Shown piece after piece: positions 56,362-64,000 of a DNA stretch of 64,000 bases. Position numbers and translations under genes: made by a program. Location: NCBI GenBank assembly GCA_017521425.1, contig JAFXCQ010000023.1, positions 81,378 to 145,377 of the forward strand, given 5' to 3'. The stretch is from Clostridia bacterium (GTDB lineage: Bacteria; Bacillota; Clostridia; Oscillospirales; Acutalibacteraceae). The first letter of the stretch is position 1; every line of letters starts with the position of its first letter. The notes under the pieces were generated by a model. That model ran no database searches. It was not told the DNA's origin and saw only the letters and a list, made by a program, of their open reading frames with translations.

Positions 56362-56475
56362 TCAATACCAAGCGCCGTATTCCGCATCCGGACCGTCATT
56401 TTGATAGGAGATAGTAAGAACGTCAACTATTTCGAACTCTGTAATCTCGAGTTCTGGTTTTGTGTAATTAACCAT
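56362..56475 (-). CDS. short peptide gene 1 (putative RiPP precursor)
   Basis: The 37-codon gene encodes MVNYTKPELEITEFEIVD, then VLTISYQNDGPDAEYGAWY. The leader-like half has Y4-T-K-P-E-L (YxxPxL, bound by PqqD-like RREs in lasso systems), EITEFEI and DVLT; the remaining part after Thr21 is Tyr/Asp/Asn/Gly-rich. Its first half parallels that of short gene 2 (PELEI..EF.I.DVLT.S). A strong AAAGGAG lies 9 bases before the ATG. Tandem terminators follow. It is absent from normal gene calls because of its size. That it is a modified peptide is inference; it has no Cys, so it is not a lanthipeptide. Confidence 0.72.
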   Translation of the reverse strand: MVNYTKPELEITEFEIVDVLTISYQNDGPDAEYGAWY

Positions 56476-56505
56476 GAGTTATTTCTCCTTTCAATTATAT
56501 ATCTA

Positions 56506-56664
56506 TCACAGAATATCGTCGAAATCAATATACCCGTCGCCGCCTGTGCCACCGATATCGATGCCACCGGAAGGCCTTGTTGTAACAACTGAAGAGTTAG
56601 TTAAAACATCGTGTATATCAAATTCAAGAATTTCTAATTCTGGTGAAATATATTTATCTTTCAT
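56506..56664 (-). CDS. short peptide gene 2 (putative RiPP precursor)
   Basis: The 52-codon gene encodes MKDKYISPELEILEFDIH, then DVLTNSSVVTTRPSGG followed by a Gly/Asp/Ile-rich end (IDIGGTGGDGYIDFDDIL). It has Y5-I-S-P-E-L (YxxPxL) and DVLT-NS like gene 1, with Ser/Thr residues (SSVVTT) suitable for a kinase just after the leader. Its ATG is two bases after the stop of the secreted protein gene at 56667 and there is no strong Shine-Dalgarno, so it is probably translated by reinitiation. The gene lies in the secreted-protein operon and precedes gene 1 by 30 bases. Confidence 0.75.
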   Translation of the reverse strand: MKDKYISPELEILEFDIHDVLTNSSVVTTRPSGGIDIGGTGGDGYIDFDDIL

Positions 56665-56666
56665 AA

Positions 56667-57857
56667 TTATTTTGCAGACATACCATTTGCAAGACCAGCA
56701 GTATAAGCCTGAGCACCTGTTGTTGTCATTGCGCTTGGAGCGTAGATTGTCTGTCCATCAATAACAATGTAAGCCTTTGCATAGAGAGTAGTTGTATCAT
56801 CATAACCGTAATTACCAACTACTGCACGGAAGAAATAACCACCTGATGTGAAGTCGTAAATTGTCCATGCGTTAACATCTGTACAATTTGCACCACCGAT
56901 TGTTGGGTCTGCGTTGCTCTTTGAGTAAACAACACCCATTGCTGAAATGTCAGCGATTTCTGTCTGTGAACCATCAACAAGGTTAAGATCGTAGTTTTTG
57001 ATGTTACCACGGAAAGCAACTCTTATCTTACCAGCATCTTTGTCTTGCCATTGAACCTGAGTTGTAATGTTTTCAACTGTGATTGGATCAGCAGGAGGAG
57101 GTGTTACACCGCCTTCGTATTCAACTGTTAAGTTAGACACCGCAATTGGAGAACTTGTTTGAAGGTTACTAAATGGTTCATCATCTGGGTCTATTGTGAT
57201 GTATGTCTTTGTTGTATCGTCGTTGAAGTAGAATACGCTACTATTAAGTTCTGTGTCAACATTAGCTAAGAAACGGAATCTTACAACAGCAACAAATTCA
57301 CCATTTGTGTTAACTGTTAAACATGTTTTACCTGAGTTAGCCAAGTAACCGAAGTTAATGCACTTAAATTGAGCTTTTTGTGCATCTGTGAAGCTTGCAG
57401 GATACATAGCATCTGTGTGAGGTGTAGCAGTAGGTTCTGCTGAACCCCAATCGAAAATATCACCTACACCGATTTCATCATCTTCGTGTTGAATAAGGTC
57501 TTCACTTGGATTTTCTACATTACCAGTATTTTTAAAGAAACCTTGTAATTCAGCACAGTTAACAGGTTTAAGTGACTGAACTGCAGAACCACCCTGACGG
57601 ATGTGTGTTAAAGCTACTGAATCGTAGATTGCCATAAAAGCGAAACAAGGTGAATAACCATTTGTTTTCATTGAAACAATTACATTTGCTGTTGAACCGG
57701 CAGCAACCGAGGTAATAGGATTACCATCATTATCAGCAAAAGCAATTTTATAGGCAGCATTTGTTGTATCTGCTGCTGCTGAAGCACAGATTGAAACAAC
57801 TCCGCACATCATTGCTAATGCTAACACTAATGCTAAGATTTTATTAAATCTTTTCAT
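56667..57857 (-). CDS. secreted protein with cohesin-like domain and C-terminal beta domain
   Basis: The 396-residue protein has a signal peptide (MKRFNKILALVLALAMMCGVVSICASAA), then a cohesin-like beta sandwich (about 30-245) with TSVAAGSTANVIVSMKTNG, a GYSPCFAFMAIYDSVAL strand and FVAVVRFRFLANVDTE. A Pro linker and a second beta domain (about 262-396) with VQWQDKDAGKIRVAFRG and IADISAMGVVYSKS, ending AYIVIDGQTIYAPSAM, follow. This last type is common in Ruminococcus secreted proteins, function unknown. Its stop is 2 bases before the ATG of short gene 2. The gene is 45 bases after the dockerin-tailed gene, in one operon. Confidence 0.75.
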   Translation of the reverse strand: MKRFNKILALVLALAMMCGVVSICASAAADTTNAAYKIAFADNDGNPITSVAAGSTANVIVSMKTNGYSPCFAFMAIYDSVALTHIRQGGSAVQSLKPVNCAELQGFFKNTGNVENPSEDLIQHEDDEIGVGDIFDWGSAEPTATPHTDAMYPASFTDAQKAQFKCINFGYLANSGKTCLTVNTNGEFVAVVRFRFLANVDTELNSSVFYFNDDTTKTYITIDPDDEPFSNLQTSSPIAVSNLTVEYEGGVTPPPADPITVENITTQVQWQDKDAGKIRVAFRGNIKNYDLNLVDGSQTEIADISAMGVVYSKSNADPTIGGANCTDVNAWTIYDFTSGGYFFRAVVGNYGYDDTTTLYAKAYIVIDGQTIYAPSAMTTTGAQAYTAGLANGMSAK

Positions 57858-57902
57858 TGTTCATTATCTCCTTCTAAAAGATTTTTTTATTCTAATCAGG
57901 CA

Positions 57903-58901
57903 TTATGCTGCCCAAGGATTAGCGGAAATTGGGTCAATAACGAAGTTGGCTGCTTTCTGAATATCACCAGCATCTTGAAGGTTAACTGCACCGTCACAAG
58001 TAACATCTGCAGCAAAAGCAATTGCACCTTCTAAAGGATCAGTAACGAAGTTAGCAGACTTTTGAACATCACCGGCATCTTGAAGGTTAATTGCACCATC
58101 TCCAGTAACATCACCAAAGATTACTAACTTATAAGATTTTACAAGAGTACCTTTTGAACTGTCTGTATAAAGGTTGAGTGTAGCACCTGTACCATTTATA
58201 GCACCTGCTGAGTTTGCTACCATTTCAACATAACCTGCTGTTGAGAAATATGTTGTTGGGTTAGCTGTACTTGCAGGAACACCATAAACATAACCACGAG
58301 TTTCGTCAACGAAACCACCGTTAACACCAGTTAAAACAGGTGTTTCAGCTGCAGGTGGATTAACTGTCTGGCCGTCAACATAAGCTAACTGACCAACAAC
58401 GAAATCAGAAGCATTAACTGTACCAGCAGTACAACGAGCAGCAACGAGTGTACCGTTAGGAGTTGAAGCTCCTTTAGGGTCGTTAGCAATAGTAACTGCA
58501 CCATTTGGATTATTTGTTGTGTAAGTAACGGTAGCAATGTGACCGTTAACTGATACAGCAGGAACTGTTGTTGCTGTATCAGGAATCATAAGAACCATAC
58601 CTGAATCGCCAACAGTTGTAAGTGGGTTGCTGTAGTACTCTGTACCGCCAACAACACCTGTAACACTTGTAACACCCTCAAGTCTGAAAGCAACAGGACC
58701 TACTGGGTAGTCAGTTGAAAGTGAAACCTTTACCTCGTAGGTTGAACCGCCTTTGCTTACAGGTATACCGAGTGTCCAGTTTTGAGTATAAGCAGAAGGG
58801 TCTTCTTCGTAGCTTGTTCCGCCTACAGCGAAAGCAGAAACACTGAGAACGCTGAGAACCATAACAAGAGCAAGAAGAGCACCAAGAACTTTTTTAGACA
58901 T
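57903..58901 (-). CDS. secreted protein with C-terminal dockerin-like module
   Basis: The 332-residue protein has a signal peptide (MSKKVLGALLALVMVLSVLSVSAFA), a cohesin-like or Ig-like domain (about 45-175) starting YEVKVSLSTDYPVGPVAFRLEGV, and a type I dockerin-like module (about 263-332) with two calcium-loop repeats: GDVTGDGAINLQDAGDVQK and ADVTCDGAVNLQDAGDIQK. The NLQDAGD/QKAANFV pattern is the canonical dockerin helix. Dockerins bind cohesins of a scaffold, and the module may dock to a cohesin elsewhere in this genome. A strong AAGGAGG precedes the ATG; it has its own promoter and begins the operon. Confidence 0.85.
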   Translation of the reverse strand: MSKKVLGALLALVMVLSVLSVSAFAVGGTSYEEDPSAYTQNWTLGIPVSKGGSTYEVKVSLSTDYPVGPVAFRLEGVTSVTGVVGGTEYYSNPLTTVGDSGMVLMIPDTATTVPAVSVNGHIATVTYTTNNPNGAVTIANDPKGASTPNGTLVAARCTAGTVNASDFVVGQLAYVDGQTVNPPAAETPVLTGVNGGFVDETRGYVYGVPASTANPTTYFSTAGYVEMVANSAGAINGTGATLNLYTDSSKGTLVKSYKLVIFGDVTGDGAINLQDAGDVQKSANFVTDPLEGAIAFAADVTCDGAVNLQDAGDIQKAANFVIDPISANPWAA

Positions 58902-58990
58902 TGGTTTTGCCTCCTTAAAGACTAAATTATATCTCTTTCCATAAGATATTTTTCAAAATAAAGTTGAAATATCTTTTTCAACATTCTTCT

Positions 58991-59019
58991 ATTTTAATAT
59001 AAATCACATGAAATTGCAA
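58991..59019 (-). promoter_or_regulatory. promoter of the dockerin-cohesin-peptide operon
   Basis: On the minus strand TTGCAA (59014-59019) and TAAAAT (58991-58996) are separated by 17 bases. The leader of about 85 bases carries an AT-rich hairpin (AAGATATTT/AAATATCTT, 58943-58975). Confidence 0.55.
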
Positions 59020-59081
59020 TAGCAAATCGCTAAAATTTATAAATAACATTGAAAAATGTTTTGTTTAAAATCAACAATTAG

Positions 59082-59112
59082 GTTTGCCCCACCCCAACTG
59101 AGTGGGGCAAAC
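59082..59112 (-). terminator. stem-loop after the large dockerin protein gene
   Basis: GTTTGCCCCAC (59082-59092) pairs with 59102-59112. The U-tract is weak on the minus strand, but the position 39 bases after the stop of the large gene suggests a terminator. Confidence 0.6.
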
Positions 59113-59150
59113 TTCAAAATATTTGTTTAAAACCTACTATTAACTGTCAA

Positions 59151-62100
59151 TTAGCGAGCTCTTGCAAGGTTAGCAACTTCACCGAGGTCGTTTGCGTCGA
59201 TTACAGAGTCTTCTGCTAAGTTAGCAGCTAAGTTGTAAACACCGTTAATTTCTGTATAACCAGTTGAAGCAAGTTCAATTACCATACAGTCAAGAACGTC
59301 GATAACACCGTCACCTGTTGCATCACCCTTAACAACAACTTTGATTGTTGAAAGTGGAACTTTAACACCAGCTTGTGTAGTGTAGATTGTGATAGTAGCA
59401 CCAGTACCAACGAATCTTTCATCGCCGTTTTCAAGTGTGTAGTTATCATCAAGTGAAATTCTAATATCATCAACTGTACCATTAGCAGCTGTTGTACCAG
59501 CAAACTGAGTTTTAACTGCTGAAAGAATTTGTTCTGCAGTAAGAACTGTAGTTTTCACTGATTCAGTGATAGGCTTATCATCTTTATCGAGTTCGCCAGT
59601 CGGAACATCTGAGTTCACAACTGTGTTTCCGCCGTATGATGTGTTTTTAAATACCATCTTAGAAAGAGCTTTCTTGAGGTTATCTGCAACATCATCAATT
59701 TCGTCTTGGTCATCTTTTTCGATTGAAGTATTTTTAATTGTATTAGCAGAACCTGGGAAGAGTTGAACTGTGTTGCCGTCTGCATCTGTTATTTCATAAC
59801 CAAGAGCAGCGAGAACTGCACCGAACTCTGCATCTGTATTGTTGTAAAGTGAAGCTTTACTTAATACAGTTTCTGCTTGTTTAATAAGAGTCATAAGCTC
59901 TTCGTAATCAGCTTCTTCTGTTGCAAGAATTAAGTTGTTACGAGCAACCTGAAGTTGATATTTAGCATCAAAGATTGTATCTTGTGATGTGCTGTTCTTA
60001 ACAGCTTCTGCATTAGCAAGGGCTGTTGAGTAAGCATTCCAGCTACGTTCTGAATAACCCTTAGTGTTATTTGTACCAATTACTGCCTTAGCAGAATTGA
60101 TTTCTTTAATGAGGTAAGTGTTAACTACGCCACCACTACGTGGGAGAAGCTTGCCGTAGCTCTTACCAAGTAAGTCGTTTGTATCTGCAATTGTAGAAGC
60201 CTGAAGATTTACAAGGTCTTTCTTAGTATTTCTGTAAGCTTCTTTAGCTCTTGCAGCATCTTCTGCTGACATATCCTCGAGAAGAGCTGTAATATAGCTT
60301 GCGTATTTGTCGCCGCTTACTAATTTCTTAAGGTCATATTCTGAAATACTGCTATATGGGAAGAACTTTGTATCAGGAGCTGTAGCCTGAGCTCTTTCAT
60401 AGAGGTTAATCATATTATAAGCGTCATTTCTTAAATCATTTAAATCGTACCAACGATAGAGAGCATAAGTTCTGAAGCTTGCGCCACCAAGTTGAGTATT
60501 AACTGATTTAACTGTGTTTTTAAGAGTTGCGATGTAGCCTGAAACGTCGCTTGCTGTTGTAAGCTTTGCATTTTCAACATTTTCAACTGCTGCATCAAGT
60601 GCTTCGTAAAGCTGTTTAAAGTTGAATACCATGCTACCGTTAATAGGTTGATATGCAGCCTTTGCAGCATTCTGTAATGCAGAAACGTATGTAGTCCATT
60701 CTGAAGCTGATGTGTTGTAGTCTCTTGAAGTACGTCTCATTTCGAGTTCCTGATTAACAAGCTCTCTGAGCATATCAAGGTCAGCTCTGTTGTAGAAGAG
60801 CCAGATAGCTGGTTCGTTTTCGAACTCTGTACTACTTGCTTGGTTAGCGTAGCCAGTGTATCTCCACTCGAAGTAACCACCGTTTCTTACTTTGTTACTG
60901 AATGTTTCCATATTAGTAATATCGTAAGTAGCTGTTACATTAACTTCATCTTTAGTTTTCTCTTTATAAATTTGTGATAATCTCCAGCCGTTCTGTTCCT
61001 GAGCACCTGAAACATCAACACCACCTGTGGTCTTTAATGCGAGAGTACCGCCCTTATCTCTGTGAACGTAATATGCAACCTTACCATTGAAGGAGTTAAT
61101 TAAAGCAGTAAGCTCCTCTTCTGTATAAGCTGATACATCATAAACATGAGTACCACCATAAACAGTTACATCCCAGTCACCGCCAGAACCTGAATAAGTT
61201 TTGTCTGGGTCATGACCTAAATCATCACCTGCAGGTCTTAACCACATATAACTGCTTACTGTTGAAGATTCTGTTGTGAGTGGTGTTTTACCGTCAGAAC
61301 CTGTGATTTTGTAAGTAACGTCGAAACGAACGAATGCACCGTTTGTAGGAATGCTGTTTACTGTGTAAGTAACAGTTGAAGAAGCACCATAAGCGAATGT
61401 ACCTGTACCTTGGTTTGTAACAGTTACATAAGATGAAGCACTACCATCAATGTTGTAAGCTGCAACCTTATCAACAATTAAGTTGTAGTGTTCGTCTTGC
61501 TTACGCTCGCCACCTTGCATGTAACCACGCCAGATACCGTAAGATTTGTTCTTAATTGATAAGGTACGTTCACCTGTTCCATCAACAACTGTGTCAACAT
61601 CAACACCAGGTGCCTTAAATGTTTGTTCACCACCGAAGTCAGAAATGAACAAAGCAACTAATGGAAGAGCACTTCTTACAATAGGTTCTTTTCTTGAGTT
61701 AAGACCTGTAAGAAGGTTGTAAAGAGTAGTTTTAAGATTTGCCGGTTGAAGGGCATTGTTAATTGGCTCTGCTGCATTTACGTCAGCAACTAAGAGATCT
61801 TTACCAAACAAGCATTTGATAATTCTATTAACAAGGTTAAGGATAACAACAGGAATGTTTTTAGCTTCAAGAAGGCTGTCAGCTCTGCCTGTTCTACCGA
61901 ATACACCAAGAAGAACTTCAAGGTCAAGGTCATCGATAACATCAATAAGCTTGTTGAATACTACCTGAACATCGAGTGCATACTTGTCAGTTGAGCAACC
62001 AACGAGCATACCGAGTGGAAGGAGCTTATTAAGAGCTGTTGAAACAATGTCAAATGCGTTACCTGCATAGTTGTTTTCAACAGTAACTGTGTCGTTTTTG

Positions 62101-64000
62101 TCGTTGTAAGAAGTTACACAACGAACTGAACCAATTGTTGAAGGCTCAAGACCTGCAATAACACTGTTGTTACCTTCAGTGATATAATCTATAGCCCAGT
62201 CAACGATTTCTTCAAGAACACCCATATAAGCAGGTGCGCCTGCATCTACTGCAAATTTCTTGATTTGTGCGAGTGTATTTAAATCAACATTGAAGCTTGT
62301 AATATTATCAAGGTAAACTGCTGCTAAGTCAAGACCCATATTAAGAATGAGTTCCATCCACTGAGCAGATGACTTTGTCTGGAATTTTCTGCCAGAAGAA
62401 AGAGAAGCATCAACAAAAATCTGGTCATCATAGTTGATTTGTGGTGTAAGGTCTGAAAGGAATTCTCTTACGAGAAGAGCTGCAGTTTGTTCAATCTGAA
62501 CACCTGGTGTAAACATATCAAGGTCATAAATAAGCTGTGGTAATGCATCACCTAAGAATGGGAGAAGCATGTAAGCAATAAGACCTTCTCTGCCAGCTGC
62601 ATCGTTACCAAATGAATCGATTTTCTGAATGAAAGCAGCATTTGCTTTTAATGTGTTAAGGTCAACATAAAGTGGGTTTCTACCAAAGAACTCGAATGTG
62701 AAGTTCTTGAGAAGGAACTTAGCTGTTGTCATTAAGTTTTCATTGAATTGGTCATTACCACCATCTGCCCAGAGCTGGTCAATGCTTGAAACACCGAGAG
62801 CCGCAGGGTTAACTGCCATTTCAAGAGCAACGTGGAGAATGTGGTTAAGACAACCAATGATAGAACCATATTGAGGAATCATTTGGTCGAAATTAAGTGT
62901 TGCATCTGTGAATTGGTAATCCCATTTGAAAATACTGTAGAGGTCGTTAGCATTGTATGCTTCAGCTCTCTGGTAACGGTGTTGTAAACCTTCTACAACT
63001 ACCTCGTTACCCTCATCATCTGTTGTGTATTGAAGGTTACCGTTAGCATCAAGAATAGGTCTTGTAACATAATCTCTGAAGTACCAAGTGCCATCTACTT
63101 CCCACATCTGTGCATTGCAGAAATAGTTTTTAACATCACCAGCATTTGTTGGATTACCATCTTCAACATTTACAAAAGCAGGGTCAGCTTTGATTTTTGC
63201 AATTTCTTCTGCATCCTTCTTTGCATCAAGAACTACGAAATCAACACCCATAGCTTCCATGAAGATTTTCTTGAGGTCGTGGTTAAGAACTTGCTTACCA
63301 AATGTTGTGTAAGCTGTCTGGAGACACTGGTCAACAATTGAAAGGATTGAGTTTTTTGTGAGAGATAAATCTTTACCTGCAAGTTTATCTGCTGAAAGAA
63401 TAACAGAATCATTATCCCAATTCTTTGTGCCGTCAGCATTGTATGTATACTTCTGAGGCTTTGTAAGAAGAGTTGTTATAGCTGTAGCAATAGTTGCATC
63501 TGCTGTAGGAACTGATTGACCAGCAGCTTTTAATCCTTCAGCATCTAAATCATGGCCGTAAGAACCATAAAGAAGCATATCGTATGCTAAACCTGCAACA
63601 AAACCGTCAATATCCATAAGGATGTCGTTAACCGGTTGTACAAGTGCTTTTAGATCATAAAAAGCTTGAACCAAATCTACAAGACCACCAGCTTCAATAC
63701 CGCCACTCTGTAAAATACCGTAAGGAGCTTTTGAAAGAATGCCTGCAGTTGTGTCATTCATTAAGAAATCGAGAAGGCAATAAAGAACTTGTAAATCGCC
63801 GTCGCTTCTTTGAACAGTGTGACTGTTAAATTGAAGTCTGCCTTTTTCATTTGCTATTGTCTTAACATCGCCACCTGCAATACCTGGCAAGCTACCGTTC
63901 AACAAATTATAAATATCTCTGAGGGCAGTGTCAACAGATGTTAAGTCAAGTTTGAGTTTGATAACAACAAAGTTTTCATCAATAACCCCAAGACCTGGCA
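59151..64000 (-). CDS. very large secreted protein with FIVAR-like repeats and C-terminal dockerin-like module (N-terminus beyond window)
   Basis: The frame is open to the window edge at 64000 and ends at 59151, over 1600 residues. The N-terminal 600 visible residues are helical, with repeated ALQ/LLT/DLxxL patterns and no known enzyme motif. An Ig-like part contains YNLIVDKVAAYNIDGSASSYV and a TYKITGSDGK strand. Next come FIVAR-like repeats (about 1130-1400 of the visible part), for example SAKAVIGTNNTKGYSERSWN and YSTALANAEAVKNST. The end has a dockerin-like module: GDATGDGVIDVLDCMVIELA with EDSVIDANDLGEVANLA. The start is outside the window; a TTG at 63905 is not the true start because the frame continues upstream. 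It probably sits at the cell surface via dockerin-cohesin binding. Confidence 0.8.
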   Translation of the reverse strand, partial: PGLGVIDENFVVIKLKLDLTSVDTALRDIYNLLNGSLPGIAGGDVKTIANEKGRLQFNSHTVQRSDGDLQVLYCLLDFLMNDTTAGILSKAPYGILQSGGIEAGGLVDLVQAFYDLKALVQPVNDILMDIDGFVAGLAYDMLLYGSYGHDLDAEGLKAAGQSVPTADATIATAITTLLTKPQKYTYNADGTKNWDNDSVILSADKLAGKDLSLTKNSILSIVDQCLQTAYTTFGKQVLNHDLKKIFMEAMGVDFVVLDAKKDAEEIAKIKADPAFVNVEDGNPTNAGDVKNYFCNAQMWEVDGTWYFRDYVTRPILDANGNLQYTTDDEGNEVVVEGLQHRYQRAEAYNANDLYSIFKWDYQFTDATLNFDQMIPQYGSIIGCLNHILHVALEMAVNPAALGVSSIDQLWADGGNDQFNENLMTTAKFLLKNFTFEFFGRNPLYVDLNTLKANAAFIQKIDSFGNDAAGREGLIAYMLLPFLGDALPQLIYDLDMFTPGVQIEQTAALLVREFLSDLTPQINYDDQIFVDASLSSGRKFQTKSSAQWMELILNMGLDLAAVYLDNITSFNVDLNTLAQIKKFAVDAGAPAYMGVLEEIVDWAIDYITEGNNSVIAGLEPSTIGSVRCVTSYNDKNDTVTVENNYAGNAFDIVSTALNKLLPLGMLVGCSTDKYALDVQVVFNKLIDVIDDLDLEVLLGVFGRTGRADSLLEAKNIPVVILNLVNRIIKCLFGKDLLVADVNAAEPINNALQPANLKTTLYNLLTGLNSRKEPIVRSALPLVALFISDFGGEQTFKAPGVDVDTVVDGTGERTLSIKNKSYGIWRGYMQGGERKQDEHYNLIVDKVAAYNIDGSASSYVTVTNQGTGTFAYGASSTVTYTVNSIPTNGAFVRFDVTYKITGSDGKTPLTTESSTVSSYMWLRPAGDDLGHDPDKTYSGSGGDWDVTVYGGTHVYDVSAYTEEELTALINSFNGKVAYYVHRDKGGTLALKTTGGVDVSGAQEQNGWRLSQIYKEKTKDEVNVTATYDITNMETFSNKVRNGGYFEWRYTGYANQASSTEFENEPAIWLFYNRADLDMLRELVNQELEMRRTSRDYNTSASEWTTYVSALQNAAKAAYQPINGSMVFNFKQLYEALDAAVENVENAKLTTASDVSGYIATLKNTVKSVNTQLGGASFRTYALYRWYDLNDLRNDAYNMINLYERAQATAPDTKFFPYSSISEYDLKKLVSGDKYASYITALLEDMSAEDAARAKEAYRNTKKDLVNLQASTIADTNDLLGKSYGKLLPRSGGVVNTYLIKEINSAKAVIGTNNTKGYSERSWNAYSTALANAEAVKNSTSQDTIFDAKYQLQVARNNLILATEEADYEELMTLIKQAETVLSKASLYNNTDAEFGAVLAALGYEITDADGNTVQLFPGSANTIKNTSIEKDDQDEIDDVADNLKKALSKMVFKNTSYGGNTVVNSDVPTGELDKDDKPITESVKTTVLTAEQILSAVKTQFAGTTAANGTVDDIRISLDDNYTLENGDERFVGTGATITIYTTQAGVKVPLSTIKVVVKGDATGDGVIDVLDCMVIELASTGYTEINGVYNLAANLAEDSVIDANDLGEVANLARAR

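Noticed and set aside
52604..56664. A classical lasso-peptide locus
   Set aside because: There is no asparagine-synthetase-like cyclase, no transglutaminase-like B2 protease and no ABC transporter; the short peptides lack a Gly-start core with a fixed ring acid.

Overview
The window looks like a chromosome segment of a low-GC Gram-positive anaerobe of the class Clostridia, probably a gut Oscillospirales/Ruminococcaceae-type organism. The grounds are Shine-Dalgarno sites of the AAGGAG type, many TTG and GTG starts, the ricT-holB-darA block, a SpoIID-like protein, flavin-rich anaerobic redox enzymes, a clostridial 2[4Fe-4S] ferredoxin, and secreted proteins with dockerin-like or cohesin-like modules. 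No rRNA, tRNA, CRISPR array or phage genes were seen. Most genes lie on the minus strand.

Region 1 (1-11.5 kb, minus): an edge-truncated secreted protein, an FMN reductase, a carbamoyltransferase-fold protein that has lost its catalytic signature, a ferredoxin, ricT-holB-darA (one short gene block, with a c-di-AMP sensor), a short QueG-like protein, an AEC transporter, a 1035-residue membrane protein with four AT-hook motifs and a long coiled coil, and citrate synthase. Region 2 (11.5-22.6 kb): a SpoIID-like protein, a phosphodiesterase, a two-component system, a plus-strand block (unknown membrane-anchored protein, radical SAM enzyme, serine hydrolase, GNAT), a LytTR/DUF3021 pair and a wall- or membrane-anchored cohesin-like protein.

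Region 3 (22.8-34 kb): a three-gene NuoE/NuoF/GltD-type flavin complex resembling the Sporomusa-type (Stn) bifurcating transhydrogenase; a HAD hydrolase; an iron-uptake locus (feoA, feoB, a Cys-rich FeoB-associated peptide) with palindromic operators next to a DtxR-type repressor; then DUF554, RluA and HflX.

Region 4 (33.9-50.7 kb, minus): a type IV pilus operon read from about 50.7 kb downward: PilP/GspC-like protein, LysM protein with secretin N-domains but no barrel, PilT, PilC, PilM, PilN, PilO, PilB, a GspK/PilX-like protein, a 1197-residue pseudopilin and a pseudopilin ending in a CFI-box. No prepilin peptidase is in the window. A DUF559 endonuclease gene flanked by structured inverted repeats sits between the two pseudopilin genes.

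Region 5 (50.9-64 kb, minus) is the most interesting. Two unannotated short genes (37 and 52 codons) share a YxxPELEI...DVLT leader. Close by are a PqqD-like recognition protein, an HPr-kinase-like protein, a SipW/ER-type signal peptidase-like protein and a nucleotidyltransferase. Together they suggest a RiPP-like peptide tailoring system related to lasso-peptide phosphorylation loci but without a lasso cyclase. The short genes directly follow two secreted proteins, the first of which carries a dockerin-like tail, and they are separated from the enzymes by a second DUF559/inverted-repeat element. A tyrosine kinase gene broken by one in-frame stop and a very large dockerin-bearing secreted protein complete the region.
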